Shown here in pieces: positions 17,852 to 28,637 of a stretch of 64,000 nt of DNA. The position numbers and the translations under genes are program-made. Source of the stretch: Azonexus sp. R2A61 (lineage in GTDB: Bacteria > Pseudomonadota > Gammaproteobacteria > Burkholderiales > Rhodocyclaceae); contig NZ_JACBFO010000002.1 in NCBI RefSeq assembly GCF_021401135.1, positions 1 through 64,000 on the forward strand, given 5' to 3'. Position 1 is the stretch's first letter, and each line of letters starts with the position of its first letter. The notes below the pieces were generated by a model. That model was not told the origin of the DNA. It did not search any database and saw only the letters and a program-made list of their open reading frames with translations.

Positions 17852-20800
17852 ATCTGAGCACCCGCTTCATCGAACGCCCGGTGGCCACCAGTCTGCTCAC
17901 GCTGGGCATCGCCTTGCTCGGTCTCGCGGCATTCTTCCAGTTGCCGGCGTCACTGCTGCCCCAGGTCGAATATCCAACCATCTCGGTACGCGCAGCCCTT
18001 CCCGGCGCCAGCCCGGAAACCATGGCTGCGACGGTGGCGACACCGCTGGAGCGCGCGCTCGGCTCGATCGCCGGCGTCAACGAAATCACCTCCAGCAGTG
18101 CTCAAGGTTCGGTCGAGGTCGTCCTGCAATTCGATCTGGGACGCAGCATCGAGGCCGCCGCCAAGGATGTTCAGGCGGCAATCAATGCCTCGCGAGCCCA
18201 ATTGCCTAGCGGCATGAGCGGCAACCCGTCGCTGCGCAAGGTCAATCCCAACGACTCGCCGGTCATGGTCCTCTCGCTGACCTCGGAGGTACTGTCCCGG
18301 ACCCAGGTTTACGATGCCGCGGTCACCATCCTCGGCCAAAAGATGTCGCAGATCGATGGCGTCGGGCAGGTCAACGTCGGCGGCAGCTCCTTACCGGCGG
18401 TACGCGTCGAACTCAACCCGCAGGCGATGGCCAGGGCCGGCGTGAGCAGCGAGAACGTCCGCCAGGCCATTGCCTCGGCCAACGTCAATCGGCCGAAAGG
18501 TGGAATCAGCAGCGACGAACGTCACTGGCAGATCGGAGCCAACGACCAGGCGGCACGCGCTGCCGACTACATTCCGACCATTGTCAGCTGGAAGAACGGC
18601 GCGGCGGTCCGACTGGGCGATATTGCCGAAGTCGTCGATGGCGCGCAGGACATTCGCAATGCCGGGCTGACCGACGGCAAGCCTTCGGTACTGCTGATGG
18701 TGCATCGGCGCCCCGGCGCCAACATCATCGCTACCGTTGACGGCGTACGGGCCGCCCTTCCGCAATTGCAGGCGGCGATCCCCAAGGAAATACGGCTGCA
18801 CGTCATGCAGGACCGCAGCACGACCATCCGCGCTTCCTTGCGCGACGTCGGTGCTACGCTGGCCATCGCCGTCGGGCTGGTCATCTTGGTCGTCATGTTG
18901 TTCCTGCGCGATCGCCGTGCGGCGCTGATTCCCGCCGTCGCGGTCCCGGTCTCCCTGATCGGCACCTTGTCGGTGATGCATCTGTGCGGATTCAGCTTGA
19001 ATAATTTCTCGCTGATGGCGTTGACCGTAGCAACCGGTTTCGTCGTCGACGACGCGATTGTCGTGTTGGAAAACATCACTCGTCACATCGAAAAGGGAGC
19101 GTCTCCCCTGGATGCCGCCAGACAAGGCGTCCGTGAAGTGGCAACGACCGTCGTCTCGATGACCCTGTCGCTGATTGCCGCTTTCATTCCCATTCTGTTC
19201 ATGGGCGGTATCGTCGGTCGCCTGTTTCGCGAATTCGCGGTCACGCTGGCCGCTGCCGTACTGGTTTCGCTGCTGGTCTCGCTGGCCACGACACCGATGA
19301 TGTGTTCGCGCCTGCTGCGCCGCCCCACCGACTCTCCCGAAAGCCGGTTATCGCAGAGTATCTCCGGCAGCATCGCGTGGCTGCAGGCGGGCTATGCGCG
19401 CAGTCTGGGCTGGGCGCTGGATCACGCAAAACTGATGCTGCTGTTGCTCGGTGCGGCGATCGGCTTGAACATCTACCTGTACATCGCGATTCCCAAGGGC
19501 TTCTTTCCCCAGCAGGATACCGGTCGGCTGAGCGGGTTTGTCCAGGCTGACCAGAGCAGTTCCTTCCAGTCGATGCAGGAAAAGCTGGGCGACTTTATCG
19601 ACATCGTGCGCAAGGATCCGGCGGTCGCCAGCGTTGCCGGATTCACCGGCGGTAACCGGCGCAACTCCGCGCAACTCTACATTTCGCTCAAACCGCTGAA
19701 CGAACGCGACGTTTCTGCCGATCAGGTCATCGATCGCCTGCGCCGGCCCCTGTCCAAGGTCGCCGGGGCCAGCCTCTACCTTCAGGCATTTCAGGAAATC
19801 CGCATTGGCGGCCGGCAAAGCAATTCGCAATACCAATACACGCTACTGTCCGACGATCTCGACGAATTGCGCGATTGGGAACCCCGCATCCGCAAGGCAT
19901 TGGCCGAGTTGCCCGAATTGGCCGACGTCAATACCGACCGCCAGGACAAGGGACTGCAAACCACGCTGACGGTCGATCGGGAATCGGCTGCACGACTCGG
20001 GCTGAGCCAACGCTATATCGAAAATACGCTGAACGACTTTTTTGGCCAGCGACTGGTATCGACCATCTACAACCCGCTCAACCAGTACCGGGTCGTCATG
20101 GAAGCGGCGCCGCGCTACTGGCAAAGCCCGGAATCGCTGGCCGACATCATTCTGGTCGCCCCCGACGGCCGCCAGGTCCCGTTGTCGGCCATCGCCAGCT
20201 GGGCATCGACCTTTGCACCATTGACGATTGCCCATCAGGGGCAGTTTGCGTCATCCACCATCAGTTTTGCCTTACCCCCCGGGATTTCCCTGAGTGAGGC
20301 GACCACGGCAATCAACGATGTCATGCGCAAACTCGGCGTACCGACGGCAATTCAAGGATCGTTCGAAGGCTCGGCCAAAGCCTTTCAGGAGTCGATGACC
20401 AGCCAGCCCTGGTTGATCCTGGCAGCCATCGTCACGGTATACCTCGTGCTCGGCATTCTGTACGAAAGCCTGATTCACCCGCTGACCATTCTCTCCACCT
20501 TGCCTTCGGCCGGCCTGGGCGCCCTGCTCGCCCTGCTCGCCTTCCGTACCGAGTTCTCGATCATCGCGCTGATCGGCGTCATCCTGTTGATCGGGATCGT
20601 CAAGAAAAACGCCATCATGATGATCGACTTTGCCGTCCAGGCGGAACGCAACGCCGAGTCAACGCCGCGTGAGGCAATCTTCCAGGCCTGTCAGTTACGA
20701 TTCCGGCCGATCATGATGACCACCCTGGCCGCCATCTTCGGCGCCATACCGCTCGCGCTCGGCAGCGGCGATGGTGCCGAACTTCGCCAACCGCTGGGCA

Positions 20801-20955
20801 TCGCCATCGTCGGCGGCCTGTTGCTCAGCCAATTGCTGACGCTCTATACGACGCCGGTGGTCTATCTCCAGCTAGACCGGCTCCGCCTCCGTTACGTTGC
20901 CGGGAAAAAGCTTCGGTCAGCCGCCTCCTTCGAAGTCCTCGAAAACAAATCATGA
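17848..20955 (+). CDS. mdtC: RND efflux pump subunit, MdtC-like
   Basis: 1035 residues, paralogous to the preceding pump. The relay helix reads [18 protein letters not shown], and the family stretch [19 protein letters not shown] is present. Two adjacent, overlapping RND genes behind one adaptor is the mdtABC arrangement. The stop overlaps the outer-membrane gene by 4 nt, so all four genes form one transcript. Confidence 0.92.
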   Translation: MNLSTRFIERPVATSLLTLGIALLGLAAFFQLPASLLPQVEYPTISVRAALPGASPETMAATVATPLERALGSIAGVNEITSSSAQGSVEVVLQFDLGRSIEAAAKDVQAAINASRAQLPSGMSGNPSLRKVNPNDSPVMVLSLTSEVLSRTQVYDAAVTILGQKMSQIDGVGQVNVGGSSLPAVRVELNPQAMARAGVSSENVRQAIASANVNRPKGGISSDERHWQIGANDQAARAADYIPTIVSWKNGAAVRLGDIAEVVDGAQDIRNAGLTDGKPSVLLMVHRRPGANIIATVDGVRAALPQLQAAIPKEIRLHVMQDRSTTIRASLRDVGATLAIAVGLVILVVMLFLRDRRAALIPAVAVPVSLIGTLSVMHLCGFSLNNFSLMALTVATGFVVDDAIVVLENITRHIEKGASPLDAARQGVREVATTVVSMTLSLIAAFIPILFMGGIVGRLFREFAVTLAAAVLVSLLVSLATTPMMCSRLLRRPTDSPESRLSQSISGSIAWLQAGYARSLGWALDHAKLMLLLLGAAIGLNIYLYIAIPKGFFPQQDTGRLSGFVQADQSSSFQSMQEKLGDFIDIVRKDPAVASVAGFTGGNRRNSAQLYISLKPLNERDVSADQVIDRLRRPLSKVAGASLYLQAFQEIRIGGRQSNSQYQYTLLSDDLDELRDWEPRIRKALAELPELADVNTDRQDKGLQTTLTVDRESAARLGLSQRYIENTLNDFFGQRLVSTIYNPLNQYRVVMEAAPRYWQSPESLADIILVAPDGRQVPLSAIASWASTFAPLTIAHQGQFASSTISFALPPGISLSEATTAINDVMRKLGVPTAIQGSFEGSAKAFQESMTSQPWLILAAIVTVYLVLGILYESLIHPLTILSTLPSAGLGALLALLAFRTEFSIIALIGVILLIGIVKKNAIMMIDFAVQAERNAESTPREAIFQACQLRFRPIMMTTLAAIFGAIPLALGSGDGAELRQPLGIAIVGGLLLSQLLTLYTTPVVYLQLDRLRLRYVAGKKLRSAASFEVLENKS

Positions 20956-22361
20956 AAATTCCGGTTTTTTTGCCCTTCGTCGGGTTGACCCTAAGCACCC
21001 TGATTCTGCTGAGCGGCTGTACGCTTGGCCCGGATTACATCCGGCCAACGGCCAGCATCCCCCCGCAATTCAAGGAGGCCGACAATCACTGGAAAATCTC
21101 GGACCCCACGCAAGCCAGCCATACGACCCGGTGGTGGCAGGTATTCGCGGACAGCTTGCTCGACCAGCTTCAAGAAGAAGCATCACGGGCCAATCAGGAA
21201 ATCGCCGCCGCTGAAGCCAATTACCGACAGGCTCAAGCCATGGTCGGCAGTAGCCGGGCCGGTCTCTTCCCCAATCTCGGCCTGACCGCCTCGGAAAGCC
21301 GGGGGAAAGGCACGACAACGGGCAATACCCCGGCGCCAACCCGGACGACCGACCGCATGGGGCTGTCGGTTCTGTGGGAAATTGACCTCTGGGGCCGGCT
21401 ACGCCGCTTGCTTGAAGTCAGCCAGAACAACGCCAGCGCCAGCGCAGAAGACCTGGCAGCCGTCCGCCTTGCCGTTCATGGCAGCCTGACGCAAGCCTAT
21501 CTGCAACTACGAATCAACGATGCCCAACAACGCCTGCTCGAACGCACACTGACGGCCTATCGCCGCTCTCACGAAATCACCCGCAACCGCTACCAGGCAG
21601 GCGTCGCCAGTCAGGCCGACGTTGCGCAGGCCGAAACGCAACTGAAAAGCACCGAAGCCCAGCATATCGATCTGGGCATCCAGCGTGCGCAACTGGAACA
21701 TGCCATTGCCGTCCTGACCGGCAAGCCGCCAAGCTCGTTGCGCATCGAACCGGAAGCACGGATTCCGGTCTTGCCGAAAATCCCCTCCGTTCTGCCGTCG
21801 ACCCTACTCGAACGGCGGCCCGACATCGCCGCCGCCGAACGACGGGTCGCCGCCGCCAATGCACAGATCGGCGTGGCCCAGGCGGCATTTTTTCCCAACC
21901 TGAGCATCTCGGCCACAGGCGGATACCAGAACTCCGGCTTCACGGAAATATTCAGTGCCCCTTACCGCTACTGGTCGTTGGGACCGGCGTTGGCGGCAAC
22001 CGTTTTCGACGCCGGCGCCAGATCGGCACAGAAGGAACAGTCCATCGCGGCCTATGACCGAAGCGTGGCAACCTACCGCCAGACAATCCTGAACGCCTTT
22101 CGCGATGTCGAAGACCAGCTGGCCAGCCTGCGCATCCTGGCAGCCGAAAAGGAGGTTCAGGACAGTGCCAGCCGGGCGGCCGGAGAATTTCAGACCCTGA
22201 CCAACAACCAATACCTGGGAGGCACGGTCAGTTACCTGAACGTCGCCACGGCTCAGGCGGCAGCGCTCAACGCTGAGCGAAACCAGCTCGACCTGCTCAA
22301 TCGCCAGCTTAGTGCGACCGTTGGCTTGATCCGCTCGCTGGGGGGCTGGGTGACACCATGA
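20952..22361 (+). CDS. NodT-family outer-membrane efflux lipoprotein
   Basis: 469 residues with a lipoprotein signal ([14 protein letters not shown]; lipidated Cys near residue 23). Two TolC-like repeats follow: [18 protein letters not shown] at the start of the first, [22 protein letters not shown] at the start of the second. Trimers form the outer-membrane duct of tripartite pumps. It closes the mdtABC operon, with translational coupling to mdtC. Confidence 0.93.
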   Translation: MKIPVFLPFVGLTLSTLILLSGCTLGPDYIRPTASIPPQFKEADNHWKISDPTQASHTTRWWQVFADSLLDQLQEEASRANQEIAAAEANYRQAQAMVGSSRAGLFPNLGLTASESRGKGTTTGNTPAPTRTTDRMGLSVLWEIDLWGRLRRLLEVSQNNASASAEDLAAVRLAVHGSLTQAYLQLRINDAQQRLLERTLTAYRRSHEITRNRYQAGVASQADVAQAETQLKSTEAQHIDLGIQRAQLEHAIAVLTGKPPSSLRIEPEARIPVLPKIPSVLPSTLLERRPDIAAAERRVAAANAQIGVAQAAFFPNLSISATGGYQNSGFTEIFSAPYRYWSLGPALAATVFDAGARSAQKEQSIAAYDRSVATYRQTILNAFRDVEDQLASLRILAAEKEVQDSASRAAGEFQTLTNNQYLGGTVSYLNVATAQAAALNAERNQLDLLNRQLSATVGLIRSLGGWVTP

Positions 22362-22388
22362 AAAAGGGCGCCCACTGCGGGCGCCCTT
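22361..22388. terminator. Bidirectional terminator
   Basis: GGGCGCCC and its complement (22366-22373 and 22379-22386) form a stem with a 5-nt loop. Five A lie to the left, which become a U-run for leftward transcripts. It separates the converging efflux operon and cytochrome c' gene. Confidence 0.8.
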
Positions 22389-22412
22389 CCAAAGCCGGAC
22401 ATCAAACGTCTG

Positions 22413-22880
22413 TCAGTCCTTGGATTTGAAATCGTCGTGGCAGGCTTTGCAAGTCTGGCTGTATTTGCCGAATTGCGCCTTGATCGCAGCGACATCGCCA
22501 CTTCCCGCAACCTTCGCCAGTTCATTGGCTTCCCGGTTGAAATTACCGGCCAGTTCGGCAACGCGTTGAGGATTCTTGAAGAAATCGGGTTTGGTCGCCG
22601 TTTCCTTCCACCCCTTTCCCGTCTCGCTGCCTGCGGCAAAAAGCCCGCCAATCCCGCTGTTCGCCAGGCCAGCAATCGCGTTCGCGGCCCGTATGACTTC
22701 GTCCTTGTTGAACTGTCCATCGACATTTGCCTTGATCCGGCCACTGTTCCATGCCAGCACCTGATAAACCGATTGCCGCCATTTGATCAGTTGTTCGGGT
22801 TTGGGTGCCTGTTGTGCAAAAGCACCGCTTGCGCCCAGCAGCAAACTGGCACCGACAATCACCGAAATGCATTGCTTCAT
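22413..22880 (-). CDS. Cytochrome c' (class II c-type cytochrome)
   Basis: 155 residues with a signal peptide (cleavage near AFAQQ) and a single C-terminal haem motif CKACH (about residues 143-147), the hallmark of class II cytochromes c'. The four-helix-bundle pattern (ELIKWRQSVYQVLAWNSGRIK) fits. These periplasmic proteins bind NO/CO or carry electrons. It follows the hydrolase gene by 45 nt in the same direction, so they are probably co-transcribed. Confidence 0.93.
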   Translation of the reverse strand: MKQCISVIVGASLLLGASGAFAQQAPKPEQLIKWRQSVYQVLAWNSGRIKANVDGQFNKDEVIRAANAIAGLANSGIGGLFAAGSETGKGWKETATKPDFFKNPQRVAELAGNFNREANELAKVAGSGDVAAIKAQFGKYSQTCKACHDDFKSKD

Positions 22881-22925
22881 TGAAAACCTCCATGAGTTGA
22901 TAAAGGGACGTCCACCCAGGCGGGG

Positions 22926-23816
22926 CTAGCCACCCAGATGCTGATTGAAGAAATCGATCGTGCGCTTCCACGCCAGCCTCGCGGCGGCTTCGTCATAGCG
23001 GGGCGTGGTGTCATTGTTGAAACCGTGCTGAACACCGGCATAGATATGGGCTTCGTACTTCACCCCATGTGCTTTCAGCGCCTCTTCGTACTTTGGCCAA
23101 CCGGCATTGATGCGCGTATCTTCACCGGCGTAGTGAATGAGCAGAGGCGACCTGATCCCGGCAACATCGTCGGCGGCAGGCTGTCCGCCATAGAATGGAA
23201 CCGCAGCGCCCAGATCGGGAATCTGCGTCGCCAGGAAATTGGCGATCCCGCCGCCATAGCAGAACCCGACGACGCCTACCTTGCCGTTGCCGTCCGGCAG
23301 TTTCTTCAACACATCGACTGCCGCAATGAAATCCTGACGAATCTTGCTCTGATCGAGTTTGGGGAAAAGCGCTCTCGCCTTGTCCTCATCACCGGGATAT
23401 CCGCCGAGCGGAAACAGAGCATCCGGCGCAAAAGCAATGAAGCCATCGAGCGCAAGCCGACGGGCTATGTCTTCGATATGGGGATTGAGCCCGCGGTTTT
23501 CATGAACAACCAGAACCAGCGGTGCTTTGCCAGCAAATTTCGCCGGACGAACCAAAAGACCACGTAACGAACCGCTTCCCTTCGGCGAAGGAAAGATCGC
23601 GTATTCGCTACGAATCCGAATATCGTCCGGACGAACCTGCTGCGCCTCGGCGAAACGCGGATTCAAGGCCGAAAGCAAAGCCTCCGCACTCACCCCGGCA
23701 ACCGCATATTTGGCCGCCGACTTCAGGAAATCCCGACGCGGCAAAAGTCCGTGAACGTATTTATCGAAGAGACGCAACACCTCCGGATGAAAGTCTCTGG
23801 CTTGCTTACGCCACAT
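22926..23816 (-). CDS. Exported dienelactone-hydrolase-family protein
   Basis: 296 residues. A twin-arginine-like segment (LPRRDFLKSAAKYAVAGVSAEAL) predicts export. The alpha/beta hydrolase core carries the nucleophile elbow GFCYGGG (Cys nucleophile, as in dienelactone hydrolases), an acid near HYAGEDTRIN and the catalytic His in GVQHGFNND. The family hydrolyses lactones or esters; YghX-like exported members have unknown substrates. It is upstream of cytochrome c' and beside a TonB receptor, which suggests processing of an imported compound. Confidence 0.9.
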   Translation of the reverse strand: MWRKQARDFHPEVLRLFDKYVHGLLPRRDFLKSAAKYAVAGVSAEALLSALNPRFAEAQQVRPDDIRIRSEYAIFPSPKGSGSLRGLLVRPAKFAGKAPLVLVVHENRGLNPHIEDIARRLALDGFIAFAPDALFPLGGYPGDEDKARALFPKLDQSKIRQDFIAAVDVLKKLPDGNGKVGVVGFCYGGGIANFLATQIPDLGAAVPFYGGQPAADDVAGIRSPLLIHYAGEDTRINAGWPKYEEALKAHGVKYEAHIYAGVQHGFNNDTTPRYDEAAARLAWKRTIDFFNQHLGG

Positions 23817-23908
23817 TTCTCATTCCTTTCAGCCAAGTCTCGCCTGGCAATATTGGGAGCGAAGCGGGTTCGTCGGACGAGAAGCCATCGAACCCGCTCC
23901 GGGTCAAA

Positions 23909-26707
23909 TTACAGCTTGGTACTGATGGTCACACCGAGCCAGCGCGGCAAGCGAGGGGTATAGCCATCCCAACCAGCCACGTGAGCGTCTTCATCCAGTG
24001 CGTTTTTGGCGATCAGGTTGATATCGAACAAGCCATCCCGACGACCGATCCCGATGCCGAGATCCAGGATGCCGTGCGCCGGCATCTTGTCGTAGATCGA
24101 CGAGCTGGTCTGGTAGCTGGTCGTGTACGCGTAGTTCGCCGAGGCGTGGAACACCTTGTTCCCGAATACCGGCAGGCGGTAGTCGAACCCCAGCTTGGCC
24201 TGGAATTTCGGTGCGTTGTTCAAGGCATCGCCCTTGGCGTTGTAGTAACGAGCACTGGCCGGCAAGGTTCCCGGATTTTGTTCGTTGGGGAAAGGCAGCC
24301 AAGTATCCTTGGAGTAGCGCGCATCGTTATACGCCGCAGCGATACGGAAATTGAAGTTCTGGATGCCGGTATAGAAAGCATCGACCTCGAGCCCCTTCAC
24401 CCTGACCCCTGGCAGATTGCCAACCCGACTGGCAAAGGCCTGGCAATCGGCACCAGTACAAGTCCCGCCGGCGATGTTGGCAGCAGTCTGCACCGGATCG
24501 GCCTCATAGACCGTCGTCTGGAAGTCGCGAATGTCATTCAGGAAAACGTTGGCGTTCAGGAACAGCGTCTTGCCCGGTGTTGATGCCCGAAACCCGAGCT
24601 CGTAGCCATTGATGCGCTCTTTCTCCACATTCGACGTCACACCAGCCGTGGATATCTGCGACATCCCGCCCTTTTCACCGTACTGATAGGAACCGAACAG
24701 AGTGAAGTTGTCGCCAAACTTCTGCGCCAGGGCAAGTTCATAGGAACGGATCGGACCTTGCCAAGTAGGCGCAGCCTTGACGCCATAAAGGCTGCCCGGC
24801 TGCAGGGTGCCGTTACGCACGCGTGCTGCCTGGATCAGTTGGGTCTGCTGGGCAGGCGTTAACGTTGCATAGCTGGCGGCCGAGCCGAAATAGCGCTGAG
24901 CCAGACGGTCGGCTGCCAATGCCGCATCAGCCCCCCCGGCCAGACCTGCTGTTGTCGCACTGTTACCGAAAGCTGTCGTCAGGTCACCACCGACGCCGGG
25001 ATCGAGCAACAACACGCCCTGGCTGGTTTCCCTGTTTTCCGTCGAGAAGCGGTAGCCGGTCGTCAAAGTAGTTGGTTCGGCAAGATGCCAGTCTGCCTTG
25101 GCATAGGCCCCCTGGGTCTTGTTGTTGACGTAGGTCTGAGTCCCCTTGTAGGCGAGATTCAGTGAGTCGCGCAACAACGCCTGGCCGGTGCCATCGGCTA
25201 TCAGCACGTTATACGGGCTGGTAGGAGTTCCCTCCGCCGCCTGGAACGCCCCGGCATCGCTGCCATAGCGCGTGCGGGTCAACGAATCGTTCTGCGAACT
25301 CAGGTAGAACAGGCCGGCCACGTAATCGACCAGCTTGTTGTTCTTGTCCGACAGGATGCGGAATTCCTGGCTCTTCTGCTTGTACTCGGTGATGTAGCCG
25401 CCGCTCTTGGTGATGTCATAAGGCGTACCCTCGTCATTGGCCGCGCTGAACCAGTGAGTGCGGTGGCCGGTGATCGACTCGAAACGATGGCCGGCGACGG
25501 TCCAGTCCAGGTTCAGCGTCTCGCCGGTCGAGCTGGTCATGATCGAGCCGTTGTTGTCGACGTTGGCCGGGTATTTGTAATAGTCGCGCGCGGTATCCCA
25601 GGTCACGCTGCTGTTGCTGAACCACGAACGCAGGTATTTCTTGTAGGTCGCATCGACCAGGTTCAGCGGACGTGCCGTGCCATCGCTGTAGGTCGCCGGC
25701 TGCGGCGAGCGGATGCTCAGGCCGTTGACGTATTCGCCGCCCTTCGGCTGACGTTCGACGCTCAGCTTGGCGTTGAAGTTATCGGTCGGCGTCAGCAGGA
25801 ACTGGACGCGGCCGAAATTGCGGTCCACGTTCTGATAGGTGCCGCGTTCCTCGAGATCCGGAAACTGGTTGTTCCAAGGACCGTCCGCCTGTTCGCGGCG
25901 AAAGGTGCCACGCCAGGCAAGTAGACCGTCAACTACCGGACCGCCAACAATCGCCGTCGCATTCAAGGTGTTCCACTCGCCCAGCGTGATCGATGCTTCG
26001 GCTTCCGGCGTGAAGCTGGGCGCCTTGGTCTTGAAGCGGATGCCCCCGATACTAGCCTGCTTGCCGCCGGCGCTGCCCTGCGGACCACGCGACACCTCGG
26101 CGGTATCGATGTCGACGAAGATGTAGCCGTTGACCAGCGGGGTATAGCCCAGGCTGACGCCATCCAGCACGGTACCGATCGACGGATCGATCTGGTCGCT
26201 CGAACCGGTGGTGATGCCGCGCATGGTCAGGCTGCCGGTCCGTGGGTTCCCGTAGTTGAACTGGACGTTGCCGACCCGGCGCAAGACCTCGGTGATATTG
26301 GTTGCGCCAAGGCGCTCCAGTTCCTCGCCGCTGACCGCCGAAACCGACTTGGTCTCTTCCTGCAGCTTCTCGACGGTCGACTGGCGGCGGATCACCACCG
26401 CCTCCAGTTCGGTAGTGGCGGCGGAACTGGAAGCGGCCGCGCCAGCCCCGGCCAAACTCTCGTTCGCTGCCTGACTATTGCCGCTCTTCTCCGCAAGTAG
26501 GCTTTCACTCGCCTGCAGCGCTGCGCGCAAACGCGCAACCTCGGCCTGCAATTCGCTGACCGATTTTTCGTCCGCAGCCCAAGCCGGACCCAATGCTCCA
26601 ACCGCAATACTGGCAACTACCCAGGCCGTAACCGGCTTCAACCGGAAACCACCTTCGCTTTCCCCACGGCGACCGTAGTGCCGCCCCTGTCTTTTTAATC
26701 CGCTCAT
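23909..26707 (-). CDS. Large TonB-dependent outer-membrane receptor with N-terminal coiled coil
   Basis: 932 residues from ATG 26705-26707; a TTG two codons earlier is in frame. After the signal (WVVASIAVGALGPAWA) comes a heptad-rich stretch (KSVSELQAEVARLRAALQASESLL) and a Ser/Ala linker, then the plug domain (STVEKLQEETKSVSAVSGEELERLG; TLDGVSLGYTPL is the plug tip region) and a beta-barrel ending in an aromatic-poor terminus (TISTKL). An N-terminal coiled coil is uncommon and might mediate trimer or partner contacts. A sigma54 promoter candidate lies about 40 nt upstream. Ligand unknown. Confidence 0.9.
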   Translation of the reverse strand: MSGLKRQGRHYGRRGESEGGFRLKPVTAWVVASIAVGALGPAWAADEKSVSELQAEVARLRAALQASESLLAEKSGNSQAANESLAGAGAAASSSAATTELEAVVIRRQSTVEKLQEETKSVSAVSGEELERLGATNITEVLRRVGNVQFNYGNPRTGSLTMRGITTGSSDQIDPSIGTVLDGVSLGYTPLVNGYIFVDIDTAEVSRGPQGSAGGKQASIGGIRFKTKAPSFTPEAEASITLGEWNTLNATAIVGGPVVDGLLAWRGTFRREQADGPWNNQFPDLEERGTYQNVDRNFGRVQFLLTPTDNFNAKLSVERQPKGGEYVNGLSIRSPQPATYSDGTARPLNLVDATYKKYLRSWFSNSSVTWDTARDYYKYPANVDNNGSIMTSSTGETLNLDWTVAGHRFESITGHRTHWFSAANDEGTPYDITKSGGYITEYKQKSQEFRILSDKNNKLVDYVAGLFYLSSQNDSLTRTRYGSDAGAFQAAEGTPTSPYNVLIADGTGQALLRDSLNLAYKGTQTYVNNKTQGAYAKADWHLAEPTTLTTGYRFSTENRETSQGVLLLDPGVGGDLTTAFGNSATTAGLAGGADAALAADRLAQRYFGSAASYATLTPAQQTQLIQAARVRNGTLQPGSLYGVKAAPTWQGPIRSYELALAQKFGDNFTLFGSYQYGEKGGMSQISTAGVTSNVEKERINGYELGFRASTPGKTLFLNANVFLNDIRDFQTTVYEADPVQTAANIAGGTCTGADCQAFASRVGNLPGVRVKGLEVDAFYTGIQNFNFRIAAAYNDARYSKDTWLPFPNEQNPGTLPASARYYNAKGDALNNAPKFQAKLGFDYRLPVFGNKVFHASANYAYTTSYQTSSSIYDKMPAHGILDLGIGIGRRDGLFDINLIAKNALDEDAHVAGWDGYTPRLPRWLGVTISTKL

Positions 26708-26748
26708 GGCCAAACACTTCTCTGAATGTTGAAGGAGGAGAGTTGGCA

Positions 26749-26763
26749 GCGAATAGTGTGCCC
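26749..26763 (-). promoter_or_regulatory. Candidate sigma54 promoter of the large TonB receptor
   Basis: On the minus strand GGGCACACTATTCGC keeps GG and GC at the required spacing and differs from TGGCAC-N5-TTGC at two positions. Predicted start near 26737, giving a leader of about 30 nt. Confidence 0.45.
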
Positions 26764-26980
26764 AGCCAGAAAACCTTTTTTAAAAAAACAAAAACAGACA
26801 ATTATTCATGGACTTGAACGAAATAAACGATAAATCAACAGTCTCACATTCAACTTGATATTGCTTATTGGCAAACACCTGAACAGCAAACTGTTGAAAT
26901 AAATACAGCCGTCCTCAAACCATGAAAAAAACGATAAGTTATTCCGTTTTATTTATTTTGTGACGGTGCAATATTTCTAC

Positions 26981-27005
26981 TGTTGCGGCAGAAACAAGCG
27001 CAACA
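26981..27005. promoter_or_regulatory. Candidate upstream activator site (7-bp dyad)
   Basis: TGTTGCG (26981-26987) and CGCAACA (26999-27005) are perfect inverted arms around 11 nt. They lie about 140 nt upstream of the -24 element at 27143, a typical distance for a sigma54 activator site. Single arms also occur upstream of the other two sigma54 promoters (10543-10549; GCAACA at 32485-32490). Confidence 0.4.
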
Positions 27006-27142
27006 AAATTAGCTTCCCAGGAAGCAGCGAATGTCAGACAGACGATTTCAAAAAAACCAGCAAAAAACAAAAAATACAAAATAAACAACAGCTTAAAAAA
27101 ACAGAGAGAAAACAAATCCCGCCAGCAGTGCCATAAAGAACT

Positions 27143-27157
27143 TGGCACGCCTCTTGC
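27143..27157 (+). promoter_or_regulatory. Sigma54 promoter of the DUF6152 operon
   Basis: TGGCACGCCTCTTGC is a full match to the -24/-12 consensus TGGCAC-N5-TTGC. The predicted start is near 27169, with a 76-nt leader to the ATG at 27245. Confidence 0.65.
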
Positions 27158-27244
27158 CCTTCTGTGCCACCTGAATGAAACAGGATGGCTTGGGCAATCC
27201 CAAGCGTTGACCAATCATTTTGAAATACCACTCTGGAGCGTTTT

Positions 27245-27685
27245 ATGAAATTCGAACTGAAATACAAATCGTGGCAACTGGCTTCTGCCCTACTACTGGC
27301 GAGCGTAACGGCAAGCTTATCCTTCCATGCCTATGCGCATCATGCGTTTGCCGCAGAATTCGATGCCGACCAACCAATCGAAATCAAGGGAACCGTGACC
27401 AAGTTCAAATTGGTCAACCCGCACAGTTGGCTATATGTGGACGTGCAGGACAAGGATGGCACGACCACCAACTGGGGATTCGAATTCAGCGCCCCCAATG
27501 CCCTGGCCAATCGCGGGCTTTCGAAGGCGGATATCAAGCCGGGAGATTCGATCAGCATCAAGGGTTATCGCTCCAAGAATGGTGGTCCGTTCGGCTATTC
27601 GGTATTTGCCACGCTGGCTGACGGTCGCACCATCCAGACAGGCGGAGCCCAGGATGCACCGAGCTCGAACACGGCTACCCGCTGA
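27245..27685 (+). CDS. DUF6152-family periplasmic protein
   Basis: 146 residues with a signal peptide (ASALLLASVTASLSFHAYAHH). The mature part begins HHAFAAEFDADQPIEIKGTVTKF and contains NPHSWLYVDV and GFEFSAPNALANRG, the pattern of the DUF6152 family, predicted to be a small beta-barrel/OB-like domain. The function is unknown. Such proteins often neighbour secreted proteins like the next two genes. First gene after the sigma54 promoter. Confidence 0.85.
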   Translation: MKFELKYKSWQLASALLLASVTASLSFHAYAHHAFAAEFDADQPIEIKGTVTKFKLVNPHSWLYVDVQDKDGTTTNWGFEFSAPNALANRGLSKADIKPGDSISIKGYRSKNGGPFGYSVFATLADGRTIQTGGAQDAPSSNTATR

Positions 27686-27739
27686 CAGCGATTTGCCATT
27701 TTTCCCATCGTGATTGATCAATCTTCATCGGAGAGCGTT

Positions 27740-28594
27740 TTGTCGAATCTCACTCCTTCCGAACACCAATCCATCGCCAGCAGTCATGCTGGCGATGCCG
27801 TGAAACTCACTCGCCGACGCGTATTAGGTGCGCTGTTGGGCCTCGGTGCGGCAGCAAGCTACCTCCACCCCAATGGCGCACAAGCGGCTGCCCCTGCAAA
27901 CCGGGGGAAAATTCCTCGCCTCGCCAGTGGCAAGCCGGATTTCTCGGGCATCTGGCAAACCCTTAGCGAAGCCGACCATGGGCTCGAACCGCACGGGAAT
28001 CGTGCTGACGCCCCCCCGGGGCCCGGGGTCGTCGATGGAAACTACATCCCCTATCTGCCGGAGGCACTGGAACGCCGGCGGAAGAACTTCGAGCAACGCG
28101 ACAAACTTGACCCAACGGCCAAAGGCTGGACGCCCGGTGTTCCCCGCCTTGCCTACTACCCGGCGCCGTTTCAGGTGTTCCAGCGCAAAGAGGACATTAC
28201 GATCGTTCCGCAATTCGGACACGGCGTACGCACCATCTGGACCAATGGAACCCGGCACCCGGACGGAGAAGCCAAGGAATACTGGCTAGGCGATTCCCGC
28301 GGCAAATGGGAGGGAGATACGCTGGTCGTCGATGTCGTCGATTTCAACGATGAAACATGGCTGGACCGGGCGGGAAACTTTCACAGCGAAGCCCTGCATG
28401 TCGTCGAACGCTGGAAATTCCTCGATCCGGACACCATCGAATACTCGGCGACGCTGGAAGACCCCAAGGTCTACAGCCGGCCATGGCGCTTAAGCGTATT
28501 GCTGCACCGTAGACGGGACAGAAACTTCCAGTTGATCGAGGACTATCGATTCACGGTTCCCTACGACCAGTACTACCCCCCCAAAAAGCCCTGA
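27740..28594 (+). CDS. Tat-exported protein of unknown function (paralogue A)
   Basis: Chosen start is TTG 27740 with GGAGAG just upstream; a GTG at 27710 is the alternative but lacks a ribosome site. A twin-arginine signal (TRRRVLGALLGLGAAAS) predicts folded export. The mature protein has DFSGIWQTLSEADHG and the conserved block WLGDSRGKWEGDTLVVDVVDF, then WLDRAGNFHSEALHVVERW, and ends in beta-rich sequence. This block is shared with the next gene. I recognise it from many uncharacterised proteobacterial proteins but know no assigned function. Confidence 0.8.
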   Translation: MSNLTPSEHQSIASSHAGDAVKLTRRRVLGALLGLGAAASYLHPNGAQAAAPANRGKIPRLASGKPDFSGIWQTLSEADHGLEPHGNRADAPPGPGVVDGNYIPYLPEALERRRKNFEQRDKLDPTAKGWTPGVPRLAYYPAPFQVFQRKEDITIVPQFGHGVRTIWTNGTRHPDGEAKEYWLGDSRGKWEGDTLVVDVVDFNDETWLDRAGNFHSEALHVVERWKFLDPDTIEYSATLEDPKVYSRPWRLSVLLHRRRDRNFQLIEDYRFTVPYDQYYPPKKP

Positions 28595-28637
28595 ACCCGA
28601 TTCAGCGTCGATGACTATCCTTATCGAAAAGGATGAT

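Larger units (their letters stand above)
26708..27244. other. AT-rich divergent regulatory region
   Basis: About 540 nt, far more AT-rich than its surroundings. A leftward 91-codon frame (26939-27214) has low-complexity Phe/Leu-rich content and no ribosome site, so I do not call it a gene. It holds two opposed sigma54 promoter candidates, the dyads at 26882-26895 (AACAG-CAAA-CTGTT) and 26981-27005, and a hairpin GCTTGGG-CAAT-CCCAAGC (27188-27205) in the leader of the rightward operon. Confidence 0.6.

Noticed and set aside
26939..27214. 91-codon leftward frame in the AT-rich intergenic region
   Set aside because: Low-complexity Phe/Leu content, no ribosome site, and it covers a perfect sigma54 promoter for the other strand.
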